From: Phialocephala subalpina
Taxonomy: Eukaryota; Ascomycota; Leotiomycetes; Helotiales; Mollisiaceae
Length of the DNA: 64,000 nucleotides
Direction of reading: 5' to 3'
NCBI GenBank assembly: GCA_900073065.1
Contig: FJOG01000022.1
Location: forward strand, 815,934-879,933
The first letter of the stretch is position 1, and the number at the start of each line of letters is the position of its first letter. Under the pieces are notes generated by a model, which did not search any database, was not told the DNA's origin, and worked only from the letters and a program-made list of their open reading frames with translations. The position numbers and the translations under genes are program-made. Shown one piece after another: positions 24,339 to 36,380 of this stretch.

Positions 24339-25817
24339 GATGAAATTGCAAATTTCAGTTATTGCCTGGCATATATTTGAGGTGGTAGTTTCGATGTCAC
24401 CGTCGCAGGGAAATATTTTCTGAAGCCGTCGATGCAGCTCCATGGTACGATGCCCAAGGTTTCGAGGTGTGTTTGAACCATCTCCGAAAGCGGCATCCTT
24501 TCCAAGTGCGCTGCGACGGATCCATTTGGTATATGGCTCTGGCGATCTATCTGCTTTCGGATATAGATCCCTGATCACATTTATACGTTGCTCTTGTCTC
24601 AGCGATTCAGATGGTTCTGCTGAACGTGGAGATGGATCACTCAGCCACCTTTCTCTGGCCAACTCTCCAATTAGAAGTTGCCATTTTTCGCATCTCCGGA
24701 TATGTAAAGCCAGATCAACAGCCTCCCAGTTAGTATTCAAAGGTAGTACTTTAGGGCGACGAGTCATCCCTCTTCGAGCCCACGACCGAAGTCCAGTTGT
24801 AATGAATGTTGCCCCTAGCTGCATGAGAGCAATAGACCAGTGCATCGCCCGAAGGCTAATGAATTGCGCCGCAAATCCAAGAACAGTCATCAGCGCAGAG
24901 ATCGAGGTCAAGACTCGAAACTGCCGTTTGTTAGGCCTCGAGGTTCGAATTAGATCGTCAGAGGGATCGTTGAAGATAGCAGATGCTGAAAGATCTTGTC
25001 GACCAACGGTGCTTTCGCGTTGTACCTAGTGGAAATTCTTCCTTTAGATCCTGCATTCTAAGAACTGAAAAGATGGAAACGGTAATTATCGTTATGAGAT
25101 GATGTAGAATTTGCATACCCGAAACACCATATTCGGGCATTGTGTTCCCCTGTCGAAATCCATGATCTTTATAGGCTCATAAATATCCTTTATCGTTGTT
25201 GCTTCGATAATAAAACCGCAGATGGTGGAAAGTATCGTGATGACCAGAGTGCCAGCGGCAAAGCAAGGGTAGCTGTATGCTGGCACCGATACACCATTTG
25301 GGAGCCGCCAGTCGAACCAATATACAGACAATCCACCGGCAACGAGGACCCCAAGTTGAAGTACGTATCCCATGGCACCAAGAGTCCATATTTCTGCTCT
25401 AGTCGCGATTACTCCTGGAACGTTGAGTGAAAGATTCGGTGCTTCGGATTGCAATTTCTCCCTGATGAGAAACTCATCCTCTTCAGTGATGGAAGGAGCG
25501 TGATTAAGTGATTCATTGTCTTTTCTCGTAACAAATCTTCTAAGTCGTTCACCAATTGAGACCTTAGTCTGCCGTCGATAGATCTTGGTAAACATGCCAT
25601 CAGGCTTGATAGATTCTGGAAATTTCTGAACAAGCATTTTCCCAGTCCAGGGCTCTGGTATCTGACGGTAGATTACTTCAGTTGTCCGGCTCTCTCCAGC
25701 TTCTTTGACGATTTTCTCTCCGTCCCACAGTTCTCGAACTCAAAGACGGCACCGGCAATTTCAGCCATCTTATTGTTGACATCTCTAGATACCGGCTAAC
25801 TGATGGTAAAGTTCCAT
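24228..25817 (-). CDS. fungal multi-pass membrane protein of unknown function
   Basis: Exons 25817-25793, 25738-25119 and 25025-24228 join in frame (25+620+798 nt) to 480 residues starting MELYHQLAVRELWDGEKIVK. After an N-terminal soluble part come two hydrophobic segments (WTLGAMGYVLQLGVLVAGG and SYPCFAAGTLVITILSTICG). A short loop contains RVQRESTVGRQD, and a third hydrophobic block spans LMTVLGFAAQFISLRAMHW and IALMQLGATFITTGLRSW, followed by RRGMTRRPK and a soluble C-terminus. This layout is familiar from fungal membrane proteins found near NACHT/ankyrin and HET loci; no function is established to my knowledge. The tiny first exon is inferred from a 54-nt intron with GTATCT donor and TTTGAG acceptor, so the start is the least certain point. 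The 3' end overlaps the plus-strand acidic gene. Confidence 0.65.
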
Positions 25818-26539
25818 TTTGGACGAGGCTGGATGTTATGTAGATTTCAGGGGAGGAGAATTGAATGATCGCCGATCGGGCTCGAATGAGGCTGGAGTGT
25901 GGTGGGCAAGGAGAAGGTGCTGAAAGTGCTGCGCCTCCACGACGGCTGCTGTTCTGCAGCCGCTGCATGCAATGCTACCGCAGGGCCTTACCGAGCGCCA
26001 ATGAGGCCACAGGGCGGCTTGAATTCGAGTCTTGCATTGTTGTTGATTGTTGGCTAGCGGCGTGGTGCCGTCCCGTTGCATCATATGACAAAGCTATTTT
26101 TCATTAAAAGCGCAGCTTTTTCTTAAGCCCCCCCCCCGCGTGACGTGGCGTAGCACGGCGTTGGTTACAACCACAGGCGGTTCTAGCTTGACCCACAGGC
26201 CTGTGGCTGTAGCCGAGCAGAAGAGGAAGGCATTACAGCCTCTCGATTCTAACGTTCCGGCCAAGAAGCGACTACCTAAGCCTGCGAAGACTCTTGCACG
26301 ACTGGAACCTCCACCTTCCCCACCTCGACCTAATCCCCCAATTCTTCCTAGGATGTGGAAAGTATATCCTCCATAGAAAAATGGATACATGTCAGCACAC
26401 TGTAGTACCTGATCTAGAGACCGAGGACGTCAAATATGAGACAGATAAAAATGAAGCATCAGTAACAATCGCTGGGACCCATTCATACATGAAACTACCA
26501 CTCACTAGCTCAGAAAGGTTCTGAGTACACCCACTAGAC
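25818..26539. other. intergenic with an unassigned GC-rich patch
   Basis: Upstream region of the membrane-protein gene and downstream region of the OPT gene. A run of nine C (about 26131-26139) is followed by a plus-strand frame at 26140-26376, rich in Pro, Lys and Arg (ALQPLDSNVPAKKRLPKPAK). It could be a repeat fragment, but I cannot place it. Confidence 0.35.
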
Positions 26540-29500
26540 CTAGAACTTCATAGGAAAGTCCGCAGGTGCCAACCCAAAATACCCCGAAGCAGGAATCGGA
26601 TACAACGTCGCATTCTGATTATAACTCTGATAATCCACGCCCGCCGTGCTCACCGTGTTGCCCCACCAATTCAACACAACGCTCGGCCCAAAGTCAAACG
26701 CAAACGTCTGAATGATGCCACTGATTGCAACGCCGACATCGAAGCCCGCTTCAAGAAGGTAGTTGTACTTCTCCCACCATGGACCATATCGTCGCTTGAT
26801 GTAATGCATGAAGATGAATGATAGGTAGATGCCGTTGGTTGCGTAGGGGAGATTGTTGCCTCCAGTCCAATTGAGAGCCCCGGCCCAGAACACGGCGGGA
26901 TCGAACCAAGCGAACAGTTCCAGAGGGCGAAACATCCATTTGTCCCAGGTGGCAAAGGTGCCTTCTGACCAGCGACGACGGCAAGCTGCTTTGAAATGTG
27001 GGCCGAACTTTTGGACGACGCCCCAAACAATACCAACGAGCCCACCAACCAGGAAACACCATGGAAGGAATGGGTAGAGAGTGAAGAAGTTCTTGGCGCC
27101 GAATGCACCGTACTCGATTGCGGAGGCGAAGACGAGGACGGCGTCTGTGCAGACGAAATGTTGTGGGTTGTTCCATTCACAGAGAGTGCCGTGATCGAAG
27201 TTGTCAACCATCCAATCTAGCATGCCGATGAAGATGAAGCAGTTGATGAGGACGGAGATCATTTGTCCCCGGAATACGGCTCGAGGTGGGATTTTAGCGT
27301 AGTGTCCCATCTTCTGGCTAGAAGGAGTCAGCAATTGCCCATTGAAGTATGTTTGGGGGAATCTCTCTGGAGAGATATCATGAGTCATTGCAAATTAGGA
27401 AAGGAACATCTCGCTCATTGACATACTCGGAGATGTAGTTTTCTGCCTGAGAGTTGAAGTTCTGACCATATGCCGTGACAATGATCAATGCCTCCGGATT
27501 TCCCACGAACCAATACCCCGCCAAGAGTTGGAAGAGGACATTGAAGCCCATGGTGACGTTCGCATTGGCCAGCAGCAGAGCTGACGGGATCAAGAAGACA
27601 GCACTAAGTCCAACGACTGCGAACAGAGTCCAAACCGGCGTGTCAACGGGGTACGCCTTGAGAGCCACGATACCAAGCACTAGAGAAATCAGAAGCACAG
27701 CAATGAACCACCAATCTGCGACTTCAGGATACGCTCTCATCATCCTCGAATGTGGGTCATCGTTATCGCCGAATGCAGAGTTTCTGTAACGGATTCCTCG
27801 ATACATGTCGTAGAAAGCTCTCTTCAAAGACTCGTAATGTTGAATGGAGACGTAGAACAAAGTCATTGGGTACCATGCGAACCAAGCACCTTGACCAAAG
27901 ACATTGGCTCCGGAGAAGTAAGGTGGACCATACGACTTGTACTTCTCGATATCGACCCCATCGCCTTTGTCATTCAAGATCTGGGTGACGTCGTACACAG
28001 TCCCATTGTTGGTGAACGATTCGTTGCTGTTGATGGGTATGTAGGCTGACCAATAGAAGTTCGAGTAATACATAGCGATGATGATAATCCCAGACAGTAC
28101 GCGAGCACCGTATTGTTGGATAGCGCTGAAGAAGGGCGTGACAAGCATTCCAGTCCCAGCCACGTTCCAGTCAAAGGTAGCCCACGGATTGAATCCCATC
28201 CCGCCGTAGAAGCCAGTTACCATCCCGAGATTGAAGTTGTTTGGTGCTATCCAAGTCATCCAGTTGAAGGCATGCAATGCATTAAAGAGGAAATTGGGGA
28301 TCCAGAAGTAGAGGAACATGGCCAGAAATGACCACATGAAGAATCTGAAGGATCGCGCGTTAGCGCTAGCCATAACATGAGAGGAAATCATCATCGGACT
28401 TAGGACCAAGCGGGGTATTCGAGAGCTTGTTTATGAGATTGCTCTTACCTGTATCTCGACATATTCCACCCATTGACAACTTCACCCTTCTTTTCAGGGA
28501 CAACAAGAGCACGATTCAGGGCGAGAGTAGGGAAGTTCTTGGGCCATATAGCTGTGACTGGATAGATCACAAAGCGACGAAGTAGTCCCGCAAGACCAAG
28601 TCCGAAGAATTGAGTCGAGAGCGCGAGCATGATCTCGTAGCCAAAGGTGACCCATTTCTGGTTGAGATATTGAGGCAGCTGTTGGACTAGGTATACATAA
28701 TCTGGCAAATCGTGTTAGTCACTGGATTCAGGTGTGTGGTGCGTGAAATCGGAAGCCATTTGGAGCACTTGTTCGAGTATCGCAATGGGTATGAAGAGGT
28801 CATGCTTACAGACTCCTCCCACACTGTTTGAGATGTTGAAAATAATGGTAGCGAACATCTGCTCTTTGTAGGACCACGGGCCTGGATTGAGTGAGTGCCT
28901 CGTGCCGAAGACTGTGATGCCCCAGTCAGGCAGAACCTTTGCAAAGAATATTCCACCTGAGATTTAAGTCAGTGTTCGTCCTTCAACGGTTGCAGGTTGG
29001 TAATGCACAAGTTGCGAGAAATGTACCGAAATAAACTTACATGGAGCAATCAACAGCTGCAGTACCGATGCCGTAATAGTGATAGCAGGCTGACGAGGAC
29101 TGAAGAAAGTATTGAGAGCAGTCGTTCCAGCCATCCACACCAGACCCAAAAAGTAAGACCGAAAAGTTTCACAAGGAGTCGTCGGATCATCAAACGGATC
29201 AGTAACAGATCGCACCTCCGGATATGGAGAATGATAACGAATAATCGCTGCTTCAGCCTTCAAATCAAACTCATAATCCGAGTTCTCCATGCCGTAAATC
29301 TTTGGCCCTTGAACAAGCAATTTGATCTTCTCCATTGTCGGTCCTGGGAAGTTGGGATCTCCGCTGTGATACTCGATGGCTTTGACGAGGATATCAATGG
29401 CTTTTTGTTCCGTCATGAGAATGATCTTGTCGATGATGTAGACGACATCTGCGCTCGGGGCTAGGTGGTCCTCTTCTGCTTTGCGGCCGTAGAATGCGGC

Positions 29501-29656
29501 GATCTTGCTTCGCATCTCGGGCGTGATGTCGCTTTGCTGTTTGACATTGTCGACGATGTCTTGAACTTCCTCCAGTTCTGGTACAGCTGTGATCTCCTCA
29601 TTCTTGCTGACCTCTCGGTCGTTGAATGGGACCGACTTTTCCAACTGGTCGTCCAT
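26540..29656 (-). CDS. oligopeptide transporter, OPT family
   Basis: Exons 29656-29041, 28956-28810, 28701-28449, 28344-27427 and 27317-26540 sum to 2712 nt and give 903 residues, a normal length for fungal OPT proteins. Introns carry GTAAG or GTATGT donors and keep phase throughout. The protein has an acidic N-terminal tail, then SPYPEVRSVTDPFDDPTTPC, which precedes TM1 in this family. SLNPGPWSYKEQ (about residue 226-237) matches the OPT signature NPG. Later come MGFNPWATFDWN, a large lumenal/extracellular loop with SYGPPYFSGANVFGQGAW, and DQKMGHYAKIPPRAVFRGQ (about residue 645-663), the conserved KIPPR element. OPT proteins carry small peptides, including glutathione or siderophore-like compounds, across the plasma membrane with protons; the substrate cannot be deduced here. 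The gene appears intact and is the best-preserved locus in this part of the window. Confidence 0.93.
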
Positions 29657-30637
29657 GATGGTCGTGTATTCGAAGGTGCCTTGAGAAAGCTAGCAATTTG
29701 GGCAAGACACCCTTTAAGATCCCATATCCTGCAGATACATTCCCTTTGATGTTACTATAGCTAGATAGGTAAAAAGCTCAGCTGTCGCCAAAGCACCATC
29801 AACATGGGACACCGCAGTCCATCGATAACGATAGATCTGCAGCTTCCATGCATACCAACAATCGTTGAGACATGGATTACTGATATCAGAAGAGACCGAA
29901 AGCTCTTATCCGCCTGCTTGTTTGGGACACCCCTGCACACTTTACGTGTTGCAAAGTTCAGGGCTACTTAGCCGACATCCCTCGCGATGCTCACGAGCCC
30001 ATGAATTGCAAGCCACATCCAGACACTGGACCTGATCTTCTTATCGCTCGAGAATTGGCTTCGCGCCTTAAAGCTCGAGTGGATCAAGCATTTTCCCCGC
30101 ATTGGCTGATGAGCTAGAGGAAGGCGATAAACATGGGACCATAGGTAAGAGTGGGATAGGATTTTCGGCCCAAGCGCTGCCGAAGCGTCCAACTGTCGTA
30201 TTCTCATCCAAACATTGGTGATCTTTAGGAATCCTCCCAAGACTGAGAGTCTAAGATGGGCGCCAGCAATTCTTTTGGCTAGGATTACCATGGTATCGGA
30301 ACTCGCAATGGACTTGGATCCTGAGATGGGCCGAAGAGGGTGAACTCCAGATAAGATCCCTTGATTCCAGAGTAACGTTGCGATGAAACATATCAAAATA
30401 TTGATTCTCTCGAGCGAAACATTCTGGATGACTCGATTGTACCGGGTTTTGTTGGCAATGAAGTTACGGGTATCAATATGCGCGATGTCGCAACCGCCAC
30501 AGGTATTCCGTCTGTGAGAAATGAGTAAGAGATTAACACTCATAACTGGGGATGTTGAAAGACTAACTTGAATCGTCCACTCGCAGATGAAGGGAAATCC
30601 TGAAAATTGACGGCGAGTTTTACAAATCTCGTCCAGA
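29657..30637. other. intergenic, no supported gene
   Basis: A long open frame on the minus strand (29968-30726) overlaps the end of the VOC gene. Its composition and lack of any recognisable motif give no support for a protein. Nothing else is seen. Confidence 0.4.
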
Positions 30638-31027
30638 CTATGGCCAAGACGCATTCTGCAACACAAGTCGATACCCATCCGGATCTTCAAAAGTAACACC
30701 CTTCGCATCCCAATACGGATTCTCACTCTGAACCCTTACACCACCAGCACCCTCCACTTTCTTGACTGTAGCATCCCACTCCTCGTTGGCGGGAAGGTAG
30801 AAGACCAACAGATGTTCTGTGCTCGGAGCGGGATCAACCGAGACACCATGTTGGTGAGTAAATTCCAGATGCCATGTGCAGTCTGGTAACCCTAGCATCA
30901 CGCCGTCGAAGCCAGCATGATTCTCAAAGGATCCGATGATCCGCATTCCGAGGGCTTTAGTGTAGAATTCTTTAAGCTTTTGAAGATCGTTCGTGGGACG
31001 CGCAATGCGGAGGGTAGCGGAAGGCAT
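30638..31027 (-). CDS. VOC-superfamily (glyoxalase/bleomycin-resistance fold) protein, YycE-like
   Basis: This single exon encodes 129 residues from MPSATLRIARPTNDLQKLKE to a stop at 30638. The first repeat (LRIARPTNDLQKLKEFYTKA, then GFDGVMLGLPDCTWHLEFTH) and the second (PSTEHLLVFYLPANEEWD, then PYWDAKGVTFEDPDGYRLVL) are the two paired beta-alpha-beta-beta-beta units of the vicinal-oxygen-chelate fold. WDAKGVTFEDPDGYR is the typical C-terminal metal-site strand. Enzymes of this fold bind a divalent metal and act on small oxygenated molecules; the reaction here is unknown. An in-frame ATG at 31156 would add 43 residues of non-homologous character, so the inner ATG was preferred. Spacing to the OPT gene suggests no operon-like link. 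Confidence 0.75.
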   Translation of the reverse strand: MPSATLRIARPTNDLQKLKEFYTKALGMRIIGSFENHAGFDGVMLGLPDCTWHLEFTHQHGVSVDPAPSTEHLLVFYLPANEEWDATVKKVEGAGGVRVQSENPYWDAKGVTFEDPDGYRLVLQNASWP

Positions 31028-31619
31028 CTTGAGATGAACGACAGAGCTGTCAAACTGTTGATCTTTGGACCCTGATTTTGAGACTCCTGGCGGGACTTGG
31101 GACGGTAAAGTGGCGTTCGTCGTTGAGATATAGGTATGGGTGCGGGGTAAGTTCATGCCGAATGACTCTTTCTTGCGGAATGCACGTGATACAGCGAATC
31201 AAATACCTACATACGTATGCATCTCGTACTGAAGGAGCCATAACAGCGGCCGTGGAGGAATAAGCGCTGGTAACTATGCTGAACGGAATATTGGAGAGCG
31301 TTCTTGAAAGCCAGAGAAGTCGCCTTGCAAAAAGGGAGAAGAATGCTGATCGACGAATGGGTAGACTTGTCAGGCTTTCCACACCGTGAGTGAGATAGCG
31401 TTGAGAATCTGGCAAAGAATATCAAAGTGAAAGTCGATAAGTGTATTAAACTAAAAGTGCAAGAAGAGGGTATCGGAAATAAAGTAGAGTAACTGTCAAG
31501 ACTAACACCATGCCAAGAACTTCTAATGAAACTGCTCAATTTCAGTTCAAAGGTTTGGAGGGAGAGGCTTCTTACCTGGACAATTCGCAGACCATTACAC
31601 CAGACTCCAAGCAAGATCC
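31028..31619. other. intergenic, no gene seen
   Basis: Upstream region of the VOC gene. Short overlapping frames only. Confidence 0.4.
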
Positions 31620-32991
31620 TCAACGCCAACGATTAACCCTAGCCCTCTCGTATGCTGCATAATTACGGCCCCTCCACTCATCCGCAATATCAGTATCCGG
31701 TTCCGTACCAACTGCCCCCTTGACACCAGAAAATTCGCAGTCCTCAAAAGCGCCACCACCAAATTCGCCCTCCAATGTACGTCCTTTCGGCCCAAGAAAC
31801 GTGGAGTATAGGTCGTTGTCGGAACCGATTTCAATCATTCCTTCGCCTCGTTCTTCGCCACGGTATCAATAGTTCCATGTGGGGTATTTCTTCGAAGGCT
31901 GGGAGATCTTTCCTAGGTGGAAATCGTCCTCATCTTCAGATTCTTCCTCATCCTCACCTTCTTCATCTTCTTCGTCGCTGCACTTCTCGTCGGAGTCATC
32001 GTCTCGACTTTTCTTCGATATTCGTGGCTTGGCAGGCTCATCATCATGTCTCTCAAATCGGAAGACCCTAGTGATAGCTCCAAAGTTGAACTTTGCCCAC
32101 ATCTGCGAATCCTCTCGGAATATCTTAAGGGTAAGATTCTTCGCATTCCAGCCCTCCTCGATATGAGGACAACTGATCTCCCATGTTCCGGTCACGTCCC
32201 AATCCTTAGACTTCGACAACGCAGTCTCAATTTCCTTTGTCTTTTCCGCTTTCTCTCTTCTTTCACATCATGTATCTCCCTTTTGATTCGCTGGGCCTCT
32301 CTTTGGAACGATCGTATCTTCTCTACCACTTCTCCCTTGTTTTGTCCAACTACATACAGTCGTTGTCTTCCTCGTCTTCATCATCGCTCGAATCCTCGAG
32401 CGCCTTCTCCAAGTCGGGAGGCGCGGTTGTGTATTCGCATTCGAGACTTTGCTCTTCTGCAGCTTTTTCTATCCTCCACGGACGCTTTGTCTTCAGCATA
32501 ACGATATTCTTGCTCTTCTTCCCCTCTTTGAATGTCTCTGCCAAGTATCTTTTCGGATCTTCCTCGAACTTCTGCTCGTTCGACAGTTTCATCTGCCATC
32601 TCTCCTCCAACGCCTCGTCATTTTTAACCCTATATTCCTCCCTCGCCTGCTCCAGTATATCCCTCATACTCTCTGACAAGGGATCGCTCTCGTGTCCCCT
32701 CAACGCCTGCTGCAATTGAGCCATATTCCGCTTCCCCTCCAAACCTCGAAAACACATTGTGCCTTCCACCAATTAGCCGGCTGTTTCGGCGGCGGTCTAG
32801 GCTGCCGTTTTGCAATGAGTCCCTTTTGGGTTTTGAGGGGTTCGAGAAGAGGGATGAAGTCTGCGACGTCTTTGGCGTAGCAGTGCCCGAGGTATTTGAG
32901 GGAGTCATAGGCGTTGTAGGTGAAGGTTCTAATGGGGGTGCGCGATTTCGATGCTGTCTAGGAGGCGTTCGGCTTTGTATTCGGAGCCCAT
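31620..32991 (-). pseudogene. conserved fungal protein of unknown function with at least four frameshifts and a nonsense codon
   Basis: Starting at MGSEYKAERLLDSIEIAHP (ATG at 32991), coding sense hops between frames. Successive conserved segments are TFTYNAYDSLKYLGHCYAKD, PPPKQPANWWKAQCVF, RGLEGKRNMAQLQQALRGHE, EKIRSFQREAQRIKREIHDV and KDWDVTGTWEISCPHIEEGW. Then come AKFNFGAITRVFRFER, SQPSKKYPTWNY, an in-frame TGA (31866-31868) and IEIGSDNDLYSTFLGPKG. Joined in order, they match my memory of one fungal family of unknown function. Frame changes fall near 32936 (C5 run), 32750 (T4 run), 32348 and 32262 (A4 run). The last three behave as the loss of one base, and the first as one extra or two missing. 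The TGA sits where Arg is expected (CGA to TGA). Either the gene is dead or this sequence carries base-calling errors in short homopolymers. Confidence 0.7.
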
Positions 32992-33769
32992 TGTGGGGAT
33001 TGGGGGTAGGGTTTGGGTCGTGGACGAGGTTGGACTGTGGTTGTGGTTGTTTGCTTGACATCAACGCGTCGGAGAAGAAGCGCGTTTCTGCTGACACGAG
33101 GTCAGGCGCCGATCCCATGCTGACTAGGGCGCGATTTCAGTGAGAGAGCCGTTCTTTAGGCTTTACTGGCTGTATTTTCAGTGACTTTCAGCGCCTTCCA
33201 GGCTTCACACCGCTACTACTCCAGGGCATCAACCGCTGTACGCTGGCCTCCACAGATTTCTCCAGCAAATTCTTTCAGAAAATCTTCTGAGCATTTTCGT
33301 TCGAAGACTTCAGTTGGAGATTGATCTTCCATTCGAGATACGATGTGCAACAAAAGTTCAGCCTCGGTCCAGAAGGAGAATAGTTGTGGCTCATGCATAC
33401 CTTGAATCGTTCGATGAGGTCTGGTTAGACACGTTGGGCTAGGCTGATTTTGGCCAATGGTAGGCGGAAGTAGGCCCTGCGGTGGTCAAGCGGAGATCCT
33501 TCGCAACTCTCTTGAAATTTGCGATGTGCAACAAAAGCACGTGGTAGATTGTGCCTTATGTTTAGAGATTGGGTGGAAAGGAGATAGATGAGAAAATGGT
33601 CATAAGAGGATCACTATTTTGAAATCCAGCGTGTTTTCAAGAAGCTAGCACAATTGTTGAAAGTATTTGAAGATTTACATTGCTCTAACACGTGACGCCT
33701 TTTCCTTTGACAAGATTCCTCAAACGACCTTTCCGACTATGCAGATCCAATGTGACGAGCAGCTTCTTC
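32992..33769. other. intergenic; one short coding-like frame
   Basis: The minus strand at 33398-33216 reads 60 residues (MHEPQLFSFWTEAELLLH...), protein-like in composition but without a known family or splice partner. The octamer-scale phrase GATGTGCAACAAAAG occurs twice (near 33342 and 33520), a hint of a small local duplication. Nothing else was seen. Confidence 0.3.
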
Positions 33770-35829
33770 TTAAGCTCCACCAATATGAGCCCCTTCCAAA
33801 CGTCTCCTCAGATCCTCAACATCAGTCTTGACATCCTCTTCCAGCATCACAACATCAAAGTCCAAATTCTCATCTTCCTCATCACTCTCAAACTCCTCTT
33901 CCTCGGAGCACTCCTCTTCAGATGGTTCATAATCTGACGTCTCATCGTCATCTACTTCATCCACCTCGTCACGCAAGTAGATGCCTTTCTCGCTCAGCTC
34001 CCATCTCTCATACGCCTTATCTAGGATGACTTTCATCTTGTTGACATCAGCATCTGCGCCAATTTGTGGACTTGCGACTTCATTGAACCTCTCAATGATC
34101 ATGGCTGGTGTGATATCGACTCTCCAATCATCACCGATATGGCTAGATGCTTGAATGCGGAGAGGTCCATTGTAGCGTGTGTCGAAAGGGACATCGGCCG
34201 CCAGTGCATATTCACGATCCTCAAACTTCCTGACATGGTACTGTAGGGCCGTCTCGACTGCTTTGTCAAGTACTTTGACTCTCTCGGCCTCTTGGGTGTG
34301 GGTACCATTCTTCCAAGTCCCGTTGATCTGGTTCCATTTGCAGCTCATGCCACCCCACTTCAAGTTAAGACTCCTGTGGTTGTCCCAACGATCGAGCCTT
34401 TCTTTGTGAAGGTCTCCTTGGCGCTTGATGAGAGATTGATAGTCCGATGGTGATAGTGGGAACGTTGACGGCCAGCCATATTGCTGGAGGAGGAATTGCT
34501 GCTTCAAGATGAACTGGTGAAATGTTAGCGAGGGATGACGGTGAAATAATATGGATGGTTACCATGGATCTGAATCCATCAGCCATGACATCCTCACTCC
34601 CACTCGGAACCAACTTCAAAGTCAAGAATTTATCAATCCAGTCCTGCAACAACTCCTCAATTGGCCTCCTCGGACCTTCCCATTCCGTACAGACGCCGCC
34701 GTTATCACAAGGACCGAATTGCTCCAGTTCAATACCTTCGCCAGTCTTGGTATCAACAAACAATGCGATGCCATAGTTTCTAGAAGAAACCCAGGTCGTC
34801 AACTGATGCATATGTGGAGGGATAAAGGGGCCACCAGGCCATATTCCTCTGTCGATCTTAGGGAAGTCATTGAAAAGCTCCACCTTGGACGGTTGATGTA
34901 TCAACTTCGCCAGGGGAGCAACCAGAAGATCGGAAGTCCTGTATTTTCCAGTGAAATGAGGTAGCATGCACATCAGCTCCACAACGCCGCGGTCGACGGG
35001 TGGGTTGCAGAGTTTGGCTGCTTCTTCGATGCGGGCGCATTGTTCGGGGGTAAATTGAGTCAAACATATGTCTGGAGTCTCGGTGAGTTCTTCGGCCTCA
35101 AACTGTTGCTGAGGCTCTGGCTGTGCAGGTGCCTGTGAGAAGATAGCGGGTGTTTCGGTTCGTGCTGTTTCTAGGATCTTGCTGTATCTCTCGGCGAGGA
35201 TCGCGGCGCGTGCTTTGAATCCATAGGTATCGTCACATGGGATAGATTCCAATTTCAGGATAGCCTTACAGACTTTGTGAATCTTGGTGCTGAGAAGGAT
35301 GCTGACATCAAGGTCGCCGAAGCTTTCGAGCTTTGAGATAAATTTCGATATCTCCGGAAGCTCGGCTTCGATGGGTGTTTGATCTTTTACCAACAAGCCT
35401 TTCTGGATCTTGTAGCGGAGGTAAAACACTACTCCAATTAGTATCCGATGTCAAATTTGAATTTGCCAGTCCTCATTCACCTCCTTTTTGCAAACTAGTG
35501 TTTTCGGCTGCTTTGATCTCATCACGTGTTGGCGGTGGAGCAGGAGTCCTTTCTCTGTGGAGCTTGGCGGCATCCTCATGGTTCCAAAAGTTACCATTCT
35601 GTATCTGGATGGAGAGCAATTGAGTCCATAGATTCGCGATATTCTTAGGTCTAAAGACGGCTGTCTCGCTGCGAATCTCGATGGGGAATGATGCGATGGA
35701 GATGGGCGTCTCGGGGCTGGGGAGTGAGGCGAGGTTGATATGCGATTGGGCAAGGTGCTCTGAACCTCCTCTTGCATGGACAAGGCCAGCACATTGAGCT
35801 TCTTCTGGAGTAGTGAAAGTCAGCGCCAT
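33770..35829 (-). CDS. hypothetical fungal protein, 652 residues, acidic C-terminus
   Basis: Exons 35829-35481, 35428-34563 and 34513-33770 join in frame (349+866+744 nt). Both introns are about 50 nt with branch-like CTAAT/CTAAC sites. The N-terminus MALTFTTPEEAQCAGLVHAR leads to RPKNIANLWTQLLSIQIQNG. The middle has LTQFTPEQCARIEEAAKLCN, a segment with PHFTGKYRTSDLLVAPLAKL and a Trp/Gly-rich stretch WPGGPFIPPHMHQLTTWVSS. The C-terminal third includes QYGWPSTFPLSPSDYQSLIK and ends in a Glu/Asp-rich tail (DDETSDYEPSEEECSEEEE). I know the general look of this protein from other Leotiomycete-type genomes but no function. No membrane segments or signal peptide are seen. The start at 35829 is the first ATG in frame. 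The gene appears intact, in contrast to its neighbour at 31.6-33 kb. Confidence 0.7.
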
Positions 35830-36219
35830 TTCCAATGATGGTTTGAGAGTTGAGAACGCGTTCGATGATGAAGGAGGTTGGAAGAAGGATCACGATGGCA
35901 CGTGGGCGGTTGCCTGCGCCTTACGCTAGGGAGGTTGCTAGCCTAGGGTGGCAGCATGAAACTTGTAACGTTCTACAACTTCAGATCTTCAACATCAATC
36001 CAAGAAACCATAATCACACCATCTGTCACCGATGGATAACCCTCGGGGTTTTACCCAATGTATTCCAGCCTTGTATAATTGTCTTTGTTTTGTCGTTTTA
36101 TCTGCGTTGTTTTACCTCGACTCCCTGCGAACGAGGCTCTCGAACAAAGCCGAAGCTCAATATCAACTTTGGAATTTCGCGCGCCTTCAATTTCGACGCT
36201 ACTATTCTATCGCAATAAT
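35830..36219. other. intergenic between the 652-residue gene and the HET fragment
   Basis: Divergent interval with no recognisable gene or repeat. Confidence 0.35.
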
Positions 36220-36378
36220 GGATCCAGTGTCACATACCAGAACCAGCCGCTCGTCGAGAGTGATGCGATTCGTCTCTTGGAGCTACAGCCCTCTCCTCGA
36301 CGCCCAAGTCGAATGTTCATTGATGATTGAGTGCATGCGATGAAGATCTGATCGAGAACTATACCGCTTTATCATATA

Positions 36379-36380
36379 TA
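36379..36380. repeat. TA target-site duplication, left copy
   Basis: TA directly before the left inverted repeat (CTCGGGCC...). The partner TA is at 38301-38302. Confidence 0.65.

Noticed and set aside
26140..26376. Pro/Lys-rich frame after a run of nine C
   Set aside because: Low complexity, no homologous family known to me, no splice-consistent neighbour.
29968..30726. 252-codon open frame on the minus strand overlapping the VOC gene
   Set aside because: No recognisable motif, no good start, unusual Ile/Arg-rich composition and overlap with a well-supported gene. One frame of this length is expected by chance in 64 kb.
31207..31629. 140-codon minus-strand frame upstream of the VOC gene
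   Set aside because: Ser/Leu-rich text without motif; most likely an upstream-region artefact.
33216..33398. 60-codon frame starting MHEPQLFSFW
   Set aside because: Protein-like but isolated; no splice partner or family recognised. Mentioned only in the intergenic entry.
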